From contig JAHBXE010000011.1 of assembly GCA_019636625.1 (NCBI GenBank), positions 61,590 through 125,589 of the forward strand: a stretch of 64,000 bases of DNA. Reading direction: 5' to 3'. The position numbers and the translations under genes are program-made. This document shows, piece after piece, positions 55,121 through 64,000 of the stretch; position 1 is the first letter of the stretch; each line of letters opens with the position of its first letter. A model generated the notes under the pieces. The model searched no databases and was not told where the DNA came from. It was given only the letters and a program-made list of their open reading frames with translations. This stretch comes from Phycisphaeraceae bacterium. Lineage in GTDB: Bacteria; Planctomycetota; Phycisphaerae; Phycisphaerales; UBA1924.

Positions 55121-56429
55121 CTCGCTGTCCCGGCGCGACTTCGTCCGTCTCTCGGCCGGCACCGTCGCCGGAGCCATGATCGCCGCCTCGCCCGCCCTCG
55201 CCTCCTCCGGCCTCTCCCGGTTGACCCAACCCCTCAAGGTCGGCGTGATCGGCTGCGGCGGGCGCGGCACGGGCGCCGCCGTCCAGGCCCTGCGTGCCGA
55301 CTCCAACTGCATCCTCCACGCCATGGGCGATGTCTTCGCCGATCGGCTCGCTTCCAGCCTGAAGGCCATCACGGAAGAGATGGGCGACGACGCCCCCGGC
55401 AAGGTCCAGGTCCCCGCGGAGCGCCAGTTCACCGGCTTCGACAACTACCACAAGGTGATCGAAAGCGGCGTCGATGTCGTCCTGATCACCGGGTATCCTG
55501 CCTTCCGGCCCGAGCACTACCGCGCCGCCATCGCCGCAGGCAAGCACGTCTTTGCTGAAAAACCCCTCGCGGTCGACTCCCCCGGCATCCGCCTCGTCCT
55601 GGAAACCGCGGAGAAGGCCAGGCAGAAGAACCTGGCCTCGCTCGTCGGCTTCTGCTGGCGCTTCAACACCGGCATGAAGGGCGCTTTCGATCGCCTCCAC
55701 TCCGGCGCCATCGGCGATGTCGTCTCCGCGCACACGACCTACCACACGAGCACGCTCTCCAAGCGCCCGCGCAAGCCCGAGTGGTCCGACCTCGAGTTCC
55801 AGATGCGTAACTGGTGGCACTTCAACTGGATCAGCGGCGACCACATCGTCGAGCAGGCCATCCACTCCGTCGACCGCCTCGCCTGGGCCATGAACGACAA
55901 GATGCCGACCAAAGTCACATGCCTCGGCGGGCGCGCCGCCCGCTCCGGGCCGGAGCACGGCGATGTCTTCGACCACTTCGCCGCGATCTACGAGTACGAC
56001 GACGGCCGGCGCGCGTTCCACACCTGCCGCCAGATCGACGGGTGCCCCAGCGACAACACCGATTACATCCACGGCTCGTCCGGCTCGGCCATCATCAACG
56101 GCTGGGTCCCGACGTACCACTTCAAGGACAAGTCCAACGCCATCACCTGGAAGGGCCCCGGCAAGCCCGAGGACGCCTCCGCCATGTACCAGAACGAGCA
56201 CGACGACCTCTTCCGCTCCATCCGCGAGGGCAAGCCCATCAACGATGTCGAGCGCGGCGCCAACAGCACCCTCATGGCCATCATGGCCCGCATGGCCGCC
56301 TACACAGGCCAGACGGTCTCCTGGCAGCAGGCGATGGAGTCCAAGGAGTCCCTCGTCCCCGACAAGCTCGAGTTCGGCCCATTCCCCACCCCCGAAGTGG
56401 CCATTCCCGGCAAGCGGAAACTCATCTGA
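55089..56429 (+). CDS. Tat-exported Gfo/Idh/MocA-family oxidoreductase (first)
   Basis: 446 residues. Tat signal LSRRDFVRLSAGTVAGAMIAA (12-32). NAD(P)-binding Rossmann domain LKVGVIGCGGRGTGAAVQAL; the family EKP motif in HVFAEKPLAVDSPGIR; the substrate-side domain has WHFNWISGDHIVEQAIHSVDRLAWAM. Glycoside-3-dehydrogenases and other sugar oxidoreductases of this superfamily keep tightly bound NAD, which suits an exported enzyme. AAGGA precedes the ATG at 55089. It sits in the DUF1080/GH29 locus, next to a TIM-barrel gene. Confidence 0.9.
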   Translation: MTTPPRPLHADSLSRRDFVRLSAGTVAGAMIAASPALASSGLSRLTQPLKVGVIGCGGRGTGAAVQALRADSNCILHAMGDVFADRLASSLKAITEEMGDDAPGKVQVPAERQFTGFDNYHKVIESGVDVVLITGYPAFRPEHYRAAIAAGKHVFAEKPLAVDSPGIRLVLETAEKARQKNLASLVGFCWRFNTGMKGAFDRLHSGAIGDVVSAHTTYHTSTLSKRPRKPEWSDLEFQMRNWWHFNWISGDHIVEQAIHSVDRLAWAMNDKMPTKVTCLGGRAARSGPEHGDVFDHFAAIYEYDDGRRAFHTCRQIDGCPSDNTDYIHGSSGSAIINGWVPTYHFKDKSNAITWKGPGKPEDASAMYQNEHDDLFRSIREGKPINDVERGANSTLMAIMARMAAYTGQTVSWQQAMESKESLVPDKLEFGPFPTPEVAIPGKRKLI

Positions 56430-56564
56430 ACCACGCGCGGCCCCCGAGCATTCCTCGCATGCAGAGAGCACAAAGAAGAGGATCGGCGCCAGAGCCGTCG
56501 GAAGCTCCGCTCAACTCCTGTCTCCTCCTCTGTGCCGCAGCCTGAGCTCCTCGAAAGCGCCCCC

Positions 56565-57482
56565 ATGCCTCACCTCTCCCGCCGTTCCTTTCTCGCGACC
56601 TCCGCCCTCGCCGCGGCCGCTCTCTCCACCCGCGGCCTGGCGCAGCCCGAATCCTCCGGCCCGCGGCGGACCCTCCGCAAGGCCGTCATGTACGGCATGA
56701 TCGGCCCCGGCCGCTCCATCGAGGACAAGTTCAAGGTCATCCACGACTGCGGCTTCGAGGGCGTCGAAATGGACTCCCCCACCTCGCTCCGCATGGAGGA
56801 CATCACCGAGGCCGCCGCCAAGACGGGCATCACCGTCCATGGCCTCGTGAACTCCGAGCACTGGCGCGTCCCCCTCAACGCCCCCGACGAGCAGGCCCAG
56901 GACCGGGCCATCAAGGCCCTGGAAACCTGTCTCCGCGATGCCGGCACACTCAAGTGCTCCAGTATCCTCCTCGTCCCCGGGATCGTCCGCGACGGCCTTC
57001 CGTACGACGAGTGCTGGCGCCTGACCCAGAAGAACATCCGCCGCCTGATCCCCCTCGCGCGCGATCTCAAGGTCAAGATCGCCATCGAGAACGTCTGGAA
57101 CGGCTTCCTCCTCAGCCCCCTCGAGGCCGCCCGCTACGTCGACGAGTTCGACGATCCGGCCGTCGCCTTCCACTTCGACATCGGCAACGTCATCAACTTC
57201 GGCTGGCCCGACCAGTGGGTCCGCATCCTCGGCCCGCGGATCGTCAAACTCCACATCAAGGACTTCTCCCGCAAGAAGCGCGACGAGAAGGGGCTCTGGG
57301 AGGGCTTCCGCGTCGAACTGGGCGAAGGCGACGCCAACTGGCCCGCCGTCATGAAGGCCCTCGACCAGACAGGCTACTCCACAGCCCCGGCCGGCAACTG
57401 GGCCACCGCCGAGGTCGCTGGCGGCGATGAAACCCGCCTCCGCACCATCTCCGACCAGATGGACAAACTCTTCGCGATGTGA
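56565..57482 (+). CDS. Tat-exported sugar phosphate isomerase/epimerase-like TIM barrel
   Basis: 305 residues. Tat signal LSRRSFLATSALAAAALST (4-22), then an AP-endonuclease-2/xylose-isomerase-like TIM barrel: DKFKVIHDCGFEGVEMDSP, CSSILLVPG, VKIAIENVWNGFLLSPLEA, AFHFDIGNVINFG, VKLHIKDFS. Glu, Asp and His positions for a divalent metal are present. Members isomerise or epimerise sugars or act on keto-sugars; the substrate here is unknown. The next plus-strand gene follows after a palindromic element. Confidence 0.87.
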   Translation: MPHLSRRSFLATSALAAAALSTRGLAQPESSGPRRTLRKAVMYGMIGPGRSIEDKFKVIHDCGFEGVEMDSPTSLRMEDITEAAAKTGITVHGLVNSEHWRVPLNAPDEQAQDRAIKALETCLRDAGTLKCSSILLVPGIVRDGLPYDECWRLTQKNIRRLIPLARDLKVKIAIENVWNGFLLSPLEAARYVDEFDDPAVAFHFDIGNVINFGWPDQWVRILGPRIVKLHIKDFSRKKRDEKGLWEGFRVELGEGDANWPAVMKALDQTGYSTAPAGNWATAEVAGGDETRLRTISDQMDKLFAM

Positions 57483-57495
57483 TGAAATGCCCTTT

Positions 57496-57563
57496 GGTGG
57501 CACGCCTCTCCGAGGCGTGAATGACAGCAGCGAAACACGCACGCTTCGGAGAGGCGTGCCACC
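57496..57563. repeat. Long palindromic intergenic element
   Basis: Inverted repeat with 24-base arms (57496-57519 and 57540-57563), 23 matching pairs plus one G-T, and a 20-base loop. Each arm contains its own hairpin: CACGCCTC/GAGGCGTG in the left arm and a near-copy in the right. This double-hairpin layout resembles REP/BIME-type elements. It lies between the TIM-barrel gene and the second Gfo/Idh gene. Confidence 0.7.
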
Positions 57564-57574
57564 CGGAGCCCCCC

Positions 57575-58846
<1,272 letters not shown>

Positions 58847-58882
58847 CAACTCACCGCCGGCAATCCACTCCCGATCCCGTGC

Positions 58883-59644
58883 CTACGCCGACATTCTCGC
58901 CCGCGCCCCGGACTTGGTGACGACCACCTCGGCCGCGACCTCCGTCCCCTCCTCATCCCCACCTTCGTCCTCCGCCACCCCCGCCTGCGCCTCGATCGTG
59001 GCGCCGGTGGAAAGCAGGATCCCAACCGCCGCGTGCCTTCCCATCTTCCCCGCGCTCTGGCACAGCGCCTGAATCTCCCGCATCATCACACGCAGCTTCG
59101 CCTCGGTAATCCCGAACTCCCGCTTCCACGTGCGCCGCCATGCTTCCTTGATCCACGGACTTCCCGTGGACGACCCTTCCCCATCCTCCAGCGTCACGAT
59201 CATCGGCGGGTCATTCCCGTCAAACCCGAGCGATGCCACGAACTCCGTCGACACCGCCTCGTTCCAGTGCGACCAGAAGTGCGTCTGCGCAAAGCAGCAC
59301 ATCTGCATCGGCAGGTCCCCCTTGATCTGCCTCGCCACCAGCCGATCGAACACCGCCACCAGCTTCGGCTTCTCCTTCACCAGGTACTCCCGCGCCGCCA
59401 GCTCGCACGGCTTGTACCGCATCAACCTCGCCCGAAGGTCCGCCACCGCCCCCGCCGCGGCGAAGTACTGGTGCCAGATCACCACCCGATCCCCCGGTCG
59501 CTTGGCCGTCTTGAAGTACAACTCCATCACCCGGTGGGCGCACGCGACATGTTCCGCCGCGGCGAGAACGCCGTGCGCTACGGAGAGAGTGGGCCTGTGC
59601 GCTGCGGGATTCCGCAGCTTGACAACGAACCTCTTTGGTTCCAT
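58883..59644 (-). CDS. Protein of unknown function
   Basis: 253 residues, no signal or membrane segment, no motif I recognise. Helical in appearance (LAAAEHVACAHRVMELYFK, GAVADLRARLMRYKP, KLRVMMREIQALCQSAGK) with an acidic stretch (AEDEGGDEEGTEVAAE) before a basic end. The ATG at 59644 is preferred over longer in-frame starts because the upstream part is low in hydrophobic residues and unlike a protein. Antiparallel to the carbohydrate cluster; possibly unrelated to it. Confidence 0.6.
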   Translation of the reverse strand: MEPKRFVVKLRNPAAHRPTLSVAHGVLAAAEHVACAHRVMELYFKTAKRPGDRVVIWHQYFAAAGAVADLRARLMRYKPCELAAREYLVKEKPKLVAVFDRLVARQIKGDLPMQMCCFAQTHFWSHWNEAVSTEFVASLGFDGNDPPMIVTLEDGEGSSTGSPWIKEAWRRTWKREFGITEAKLRVMMREIQALCQSAGKMGRHAAVGILLSTGATIEAQAGVAEDEGGDEEGTEVAAEVVVTKSGARARMSA

Positions 59645-59757
59645 CACCACGCTTTTCCGTCCGGATACCGAACCGGATACGACCACCTGCCTCCAGCTTA
59701 TCACAGGTTCTTGGTCGTGCAAGTTGACGACACGGAATGGTTTCCCCCGATGTCGAT

Positions 59758-60357
59758 TCAGGGCGCGGGTGTTGCGCGTGCCGCCGCCCGCCGGAGATCC
59801 TCGGCCTCTTGCCGAAACTCCGATCGCTCGACATCGGTGGGGAATGCAGAGGCCGGTATCCGGATTACCACGCCGCCCGTTCCCGTGATGTACAAGTCCC
59901 CCGCTTCTTCCTCCACCTTGGCCACTTTGCTCCACTCGATCCCGACCTTGTTCTCCCGATCCGAGTAAAACACCTCCGCCGGACGCAGTTCCACTCTCGC
60001 CGGACCAAGCGTGATAGGTACTTCCCCGCCCCGGACCGATTGCTCCACGCTCCGGCGGAGCCGTCGCTCAAACACCGACCGCCGCAGCGTCGTAAACGCG
60101 TACACCGACCACACGACCACGTAGATCCCCGCCCACAGGACCGCCCGATTGACCGGGTTCATCCCCGTGCGTGCGGTGTAGTAACCCGTGCCCGCCAGCA
60201 TGGCCGCCACCAGCACACCCCCGATCACCCCGGTCCGCAGGTGGCGCCGGTACGCCCGCTCAAACATCGGCGACCGAAGCACGCCGCGGCAGTGCAGCGC
60301 CACCACGTCCGCCTCGGTCACATCGTAATCGACCGCCACCGGCCCGGCGTGCTGCAT
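59758..60357 (-). CDS. YcxB-like two-helix membrane protein
   Basis: 199 residues. N-terminal segment VDYDVTEADVVALHCRG, two membrane helices (about 41-60 TGVIGGVLVAAMLAGTGYYT and 70-88 VLWAGIYVVVWSVYAF), then a C-terminal PH-like part (ELRPAEVFYSDRENKVGIEWSKVAKVEE, VVIRIPASAF) as in YcxB-like domains. Function unknown. GAGGGG lies 7 bases before the ATG. Its stop is 114 bases past the start of the next minus-strand gene's neighbour at 59644. Confidence 0.8.
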   Translation of the reverse strand: MQHAGPVAVDYDVTEADVVALHCRGVLRSPMFERAYRRHLRTGVIGGVLVAAMLAGTGYYTARTGMNPVNRAVLWAGIYVVVWSVYAFTTLRRSVFERRLRRSVEQSVRGGEVPITLGPARVELRPAEVFYSDRENKVGIEWSKVAKVEEEAGDLYITGTGGVVIRIPASAFPTDVERSEFRQEAEDLRRAAARATPAP

Positions 60358-60367
60358 CGAAGGCCCC

Positions 60368-61708
60368 TCACGAAACCGCCCGCTCCGCCTTCGCGTCCCA
60401 CTTCATCATCTTCTGCTGCCGGTACGACTCCACCCCAAGCTTGATCGCCACCATCGTCGAGCAGCCCAGATCAATGTTGCAGTTGGGTTTCGCCTTCCCG
60501 CGGATCGCATCGAGCCAGTTCTCCACGTGCCCGCGGCTGTCCCTGGCCTCCATCTCGAACGACGCCCGACCCGCCGGCGGATCATCCCGCTCTTCGCCCT
60601 TGTCGTTCTTCACCCGCGCCACTTTGACGTAGTCCGCGTTCGCCTTCCGGAACTCCGGCGCCCACACCCCCTGCTCCTTGAAGCTCCACCCGCTCCCCGC
60701 CGGCTCCATCGTGCCGTACTGCCCGCGGATCACATCCGGCAGCGGCACATCGTTGGTCATCACGCTCACCAGCACAATCGTGTGCTCGCTCGGATAGTCG
60801 ATCATCAGCATGAACGAATCGGGAATATCCCGCCCATCCTTCTCGATGTACTGCCCGCCCGCCGCGACCACCCGCGACGGATACTCCCCGTTCGCCCCCG
60901 TGATCGCGATCAGCAGCGGCGCCAACCGGTGGTACATCAGGTCCGTCGCCACGCCCCCGTTGTACGCCCAGTACTTCCGGAACCGGAAGAAGTGATCCGC
61001 GTTGTACGGGATCTTCGCCGCCAGCCCGTGCTCGTGCCCCAGCCACCGGTCCCAATCGATGTAGTTGTCCCCCGTGCCGCTCGGCCCCGCCTCCGGGTCG
61101 ATCCGCCAGTTGAACTGCCCCTCCCGCGAGTTGCGGCAGTAGCTCGCCTGGCTCCACACCACCTTCCCGATCCGCCCCGCCCCGATCGCCTCCCGCGCCT
61201 TCCACCACCGCCCCTCGCTCGTCCCCTGCGGCCCGACCTGCAGCACACGACCCGTCTTCTTCACCGCCTCGCGGCAGGCAATCGCCTGCTCAATCGTCAG
61301 CGACAGCGGCTTCTCGACGTACACATCCTTCCCCGCCTGCATCGCCTCGATCGCGATCTTCGTGTGCCAGTGGTCCGGCGTCGCGATCAGCACCGCGTTC
61401 ACATCCTTGTCATCGAGCACCCGCTCGTACTCGATCGACCCAGACCCCTCACTCCCCCCGATGATCCGCACCGCGTTGTTCAGCCGCTTCCGGTACACAT
61501 CGCACACCCGCGTCACCGCGATGTTCTCCGCCCCCGCCATCTTCATGAACCCGTTGACGTGCACCGTCCCCATACCCCCCGTCCCGATCACCCCGATGTT
61601 CAACCGGTCATTCGCCCCAAGCACCCGACCCCACGACCTCGCCGGAAGCGCGGCGGCGGCAGCGGTCAAAGCGGCGGTCTTCATAAACGCACGACGGGTG
61701 ATCGACAT
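60368..61708 (-). CDS. Tat-exported Gfo/Idh/MocA-family oxidoreductase (third)
   Basis: 446 residues. Tat signal ITRRAFMKTAALTAAAAAL (3-21). LNIGVIGTGGMGTVHVNGF (Rossmann), ATPDHWHTKIAIEAM, DVYVEKPLSLTIEQA (EKP motif), then the planctomycete-type region NYIDWDRWLGHEH and YWAYNGGVATDLMYH. It belongs to the superfamily branch common in planctomycetes, distinct from the two at 55089 and 57575. GGAGG lies 7 bases before the ATG. Sugar oxidation in the periplasm is inferred from the neighbours. Confidence 0.9.
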   Translation of the reverse strand: MSITRRAFMKTAALTAAAAALPARSWGRVLGANDRLNIGVIGTGGMGTVHVNGFMKMAGAENIAVTRVCDVYRKRLNNAVRIIGGSEGSGSIEYERVLDDKDVNAVLIATPDHWHTKIAIEAMQAGKDVYVEKPLSLTIEQAIACREAVKKTGRVLQVGPQGTSEGRWWKAREAIGAGRIGKVVWSQASYCRNSREGQFNWRIDPEAGPSGTGDNYIDWDRWLGHEHGLAAKIPYNADHFFRFRKYWAYNGGVATDLMYHRLAPLLIAITGANGEYPSRVVAAGGQYIEKDGRDIPDSFMLMIDYPSEHTIVLVSVMTNDVPLPDVIRGQYGTMEPAGSGWSFKEQGVWAPEFRKANADYVKVARVKNDKGEERDDPPAGRASFEMEARDSRGHVENWLDAIRGKAKPNCNIDLGCSTMVAIKLGVESYRQQKMMKWDAKAERAVS

Positions 61709-61852
61709 AAGAAACCTCCAAGCCCCATCCTCCCCGGAACCGGCCCAGGATGCAAGCGGCTGATTCCCGTACGCGGCCCAACTCCCCTCCACCGCCGGGT
61801 TCTCCGACGGACCGCGGAGCCGCGGGAGAAACTGGTAAACTCTCCGCCCAAC

Positions 61853-63136
61853 ATGAATCCAACTCCCGGATCCGTCTCCGCCCGCCTCTCCCTCATGATG
61901 TTCCTCCAGTTCTTCGTCTGGGGGGCGTGGTACGTCACGATGGGGCCGTTCATGAACGCGAGCGGCATGTCCGGCTCGCTCATTGGGTGGGCGTACTCGG
62001 TCGGACCGATCGCAGCGATCGTCTCGCCGTTCTTCCTTGGCATGGTCGCCGACCGGTTCTTCCCCACCGAGCGTGTACTGGGCATCATGCACCTGCTCGG
62101 CGGCCTGGCGCTGCTCGCCGCCCCGGCGGCCGCGGGCGTCTCCCCGCAACTCTTCATCATCGCTGTGCTCGCGCACATGCTCCTCTACATGCCCACGCTC
62201 GGCCTGACGAACACGCTCGCCTTCCACAACCTGACCAACGGCGAAAAGCAGTTCCCGCTCGTGCGCGTGTTCGGAACGATCGGGTGGATCGTGGCGAACT
62301 GGGTGGTTTCGTTCCTGGCGCTCGATACGTCCGCGGGCATGTTCTACGTGGCAGGCGCGTCCGGGCTGATGTTGGGTGTGTTCTCGTTTTTCCTGCCCCA
62401 CACGCCGCCGCCGGCGAAGGGCAAGGCGTTCTCCGCCCGCGACGCGATCGGAATGGACGCGCTGGTGTTGATGAAGGACCGCTCGTTCGCCGTCTTCATC
62501 ATCTGCTCGTTCCTCATCTGCATCCCGCTGGCGGCGTACTACGCCTTCGCGGGGCAGTTCGCCGGCGCGGTCGGCTTCGAGCGCATCGCCTTCACCATGT
62601 CCGCCGGCCAGATCTCAGAGATTTTCTTCATGCTCGTCATGCCGCTCTGCTTCGCCCGGCTCGGCGTCAAGTGGATGCTCCTGATCGGCATGGGCGCCTG
62701 GGTCGCCAGGTACGGCCTCTTCGCCGGCGCTTGGGACGGCGCGACCGGCAACCACATGATGCACCTGGTGCTGATCGGCATCATTCTGCACGGCATCTGC
62801 TATGACTTCTTCTTCGTCACCGGCTTCATCTACACCGACAAGAAGGCTCCGGTCCACGTCCGCGGCTCGGCGCAGGGCTTCCTCGTGCTCGTCACGCAGG
62901 GGCTGGGCATGTTCATCGGCGCGCAGGTCGCCGGCAGGCTCGTGGACTATTACTCGACCCCCGCCGCCGACGGCACGGCCGTCATCGCGTGGAACAAACT
63001 CTGGCTCGTGCCATGCCTCTTCGCGGCGGGCGTCATGGTCGTCTTCTTCTTGTTCTTCAAGGACCGAGTGACCGCGACGCCGGAGCAGGTCGATGCCACG
63101 CCCCTCGGCCCCGACCAGTCGGAGACCGCGGTGTGA
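61853..63136 (+). CDS. MFS transporter of the nucleoside:H+ symporter (NupG-like) type
   Basis: 427 residues with about twelve hydrophobic segments. The opening LSLMMFLQFFVWGAWYVTMGPFM and AYSVGPIAAIVSPFFLGMVADRFF are typical of the NupG/XapB group, as is the C-terminal GQLGMFIG-like segment TQGLGMFIGAQVAG. Imports nucleosides or, in planctomycete clusters, perhaps sugars or their keto derivatives (inference). A -10-like TAAACT lies 11 bases before the ATG, giving a leader of only a few bases. Its stop overlaps the next start (GTGA). Confidence 0.88.
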   Translation: MNPTPGSVSARLSLMMFLQFFVWGAWYVTMGPFMNASGMSGSLIGWAYSVGPIAAIVSPFFLGMVADRFFPTERVLGIMHLLGGLALLAAPAAAGVSPQLFIIAVLAHMLLYMPTLGLTNTLAFHNLTNGEKQFPLVRVFGTIGWIVANWVVSFLALDTSAGMFYVAGASGLMLGVFSFFLPHTPPPAKGKAFSARDAIGMDALVLMKDRSFAVFIICSFLICIPLAAYYAFAGQFAGAVGFERIAFTMSAGQISEIFFMLVMPLCFARLGVKWMLLIGMGAWVARYGLFAGAWDGATGNHMMHLVLIGIILHGICYDFFFVTGFIYTDKKAPVHVRGSAQGFLVLVTQGLGMFIGAQVAGRLVDYYSTPAADGTAVIAWNKLWLVPCLFAAGVMVVFFLFFKDRVTATPEQVDATPLGPDQSETAV

Positions 63137-63984
63137 CCGGGCCGCGACTGGCTGTCTGCTCGTGGTCGCTCCGGCCGACCGGCCCGGCCGACCTGGCCGC
63201 GAAGGTGCGGGCGTGCGGGCTGGATGCGGTTCAGATTGCCCTCGACCCGATCCGGCGCGGCGAGTGGGACGAGGGCGAGACCGTCCGCACGCTCGGCGAG
63301 GCCGAGATCGTCGTCGTCAGCGGCATGATGGGCATGAAGGGCGAAGACTACTCGACGCTGGAATCCATCCGGCGCACGGGAGGCGTGCGTCCGGACGAGA
63401 CGTGGCCGGAGAACCTGGCCGCGGCGGAGGCGAATGCGGCCCTGGCGCAGCGTCTCGGCCTCGCCCTCGTCACGTTCCACGCCGGTTTCCTGCCGCACGA
63501 ACCGGCCGACCCGGAGCGAGAACGGATGCTCGACCGCCTCCGCACACTGGCGGGCGTGTTCGGGTCGCGAGGCGTGCGCATCGCCCTCGAGACCGGGCAG
63601 GAGACCGCCGACACGCTGCTTGGCGTGCTCGACGAGTTGAATGCCGAGAACGGCAGCGCCGGCTCTTCGCCCGCGCCCGTGGGCGTCAACTTCGACCCCG
63701 CCAACATGATCCTCTACGGCATGGGCGATCCGATCACCGCCTTCACGCGGCTCTCGCCGCATGTCGCGCAGGTCCACCTTAAGGACGCCCGCCCGACGGA
63801 TCGGCCCGGCACGTGGGGAACGGAGACGCCGCTCGGCGACGGCGCGGTGCGCTGGCCTGATTTCTTCTACGTCTATCGCGACGCGGATCTTCGGTGCAAC
63901 CTCGTGATCGAGCGCGAGTCTGGCAGTGACCGCATCGCGGATGTGCGGGCCGCGGTCCAATACCTCGATCCGATGCTCCCTTGA
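63133..63984 (+). CDS. Sugar phosphate isomerase/epimerase-like TIM barrel
   Basis: 283 residues, GTG start overlapping the transporter stop (GTGA). Cytosolic, no signal. RLAVCSWSLRPTGPADLAAKVRACGLDAVQIAL opens the barrel; LALVTFHAGFLP, VRIALETGQETADTLLGVL, VGVNFDPANMILYGMG and VAQVHLKDARP carry the Glu/Asp/His metal positions. Xylose-isomerase-like fold (AP endonuclease family 2). Likely acts on the sugar imported by the MFS protein, to which it is translationally coupled. Confidence 0.88.
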   Translation: MTGPRLAVCSWSLRPTGPADLAAKVRACGLDAVQIALDPIRRGEWDEGETVRTLGEAEIVVVSGMMGMKGEDYSTLESIRRTGGVRPDETWPENLAAAEANAALAQRLGLALVTFHAGFLPHEPADPERERMLDRLRTLAGVFGSRGVRIALETGQETADTLLGVLDELNAENGSAGSSPAPVGVNFDPANMILYGMGDPITAFTRLSPHVAQVHLKDARPTDRPGTWGTETPLGDGAVRWPDFFYVYRDADLRCNLVIERESGSDRIADVRAAVQYLDPMLP

Positions 63985-64000
63985 AACCCCGGCCGCGTTG

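Noticed and set aside
56430..56564. Imperfect inverted repeat around AGAGCACA / TGTGC between two carbohydrate genes
   Set aside because: Too many mismatches to support a structure; kept only as a note.

Overview
The window is GC-rich, gene-dense bacterial chromosome, most likely from a planctomycete and probably a member of the Phycisphaerae. The main evidence is two DUF1501 plus DUF1549/DUF1553 (planctomycete cytochrome) gene pairs, several Tat-exported Gfo/Idh/MocA oxidoreductases, a DUF1080 domain, Tat-exported xylose-isomerase-like TIM barrels, a VPSP-type C-terminal sorting signal and SPINDLY-like O-GlcNAc transferases. The lineage is an inference from gene content. No rRNA, tRNA, CRISPR array, transposase or phage gene was seen.

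Layout. 1-3041 (minus): end of a branched-chain amino acid ABC importer operon (binding protein, LivH, LivM; LivM runs off the left edge). 3164-3877 (plus): orphan protein with PD-(D/E)XK-like motifs. 3887-12830: two TPR/O-GlcNAc-transferase-like proteins, an HD-GYP sensor, a fructosamine-kinase-like enzyme and glycine decarboxylase (gcvP). 12831-13213 is the only gene-free stretch above 300 bases; it holds the gcvP leader and a promoter plus hairpin in front of an M28-PDZ peptidase. 15392-22204: a lipoprotein, L-aspartate oxidase, a DinB-like protein, then a plus-strand run of thioesterase, STAS protein, purN and a secreted metalloprotease, followed by a sorted extracellular protein. 22308-30943: xylulokinase, an ECF sigma/anti-sigma/secreted protein operon, a cobalamin-domain protein without its axial His, ubiE/menG, an M48 protease and an M19 dipeptidase. 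30998-40571: zinc-ribbon protein, GT87 membrane protein, half-length aldehyde dehydrogenase, L,D-transpeptidase, folate cyclo-ligase, rarA, a medium-chain dehydrogenase, a NagB/PIG-L fusion and a SYLF lipoprotein.

40599-49451 carries two tandem DUF1549/DUF1553 plus DUF1501 pairs, typical planctomycete exported cytochrome/hydrolase-like systems. 50884-63984 looks like an exported carbohydrate-processing locus. It has a 1096-residue fusion of flavin transferase (ApbE), 3-keto-glycoside hydrolase/lyase (DUF1080) and alpha-L-fucosidase (GH29), a SUMF1-fold protein, three Tat Gfo/Idh/MocA oxidoreductases, two TIM-barrel isomerase-like proteins and a sugar/nucleoside-type MFS importer. Together these suggest an oxidative (3-keto) route for breaking down fucosylated glycans, which is the strongest candidate here for a new system.

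Gene expression. Many genes that lead a transcription unit have a TANNNT hexamer ending 5-7 bases before the start codon and no Shine-Dalgarno, which points to frequent leaderless transcription. Downstream genes in operons use ATGA/GTGA stop-start overlaps or clear Shine-Dalgarno sequences.
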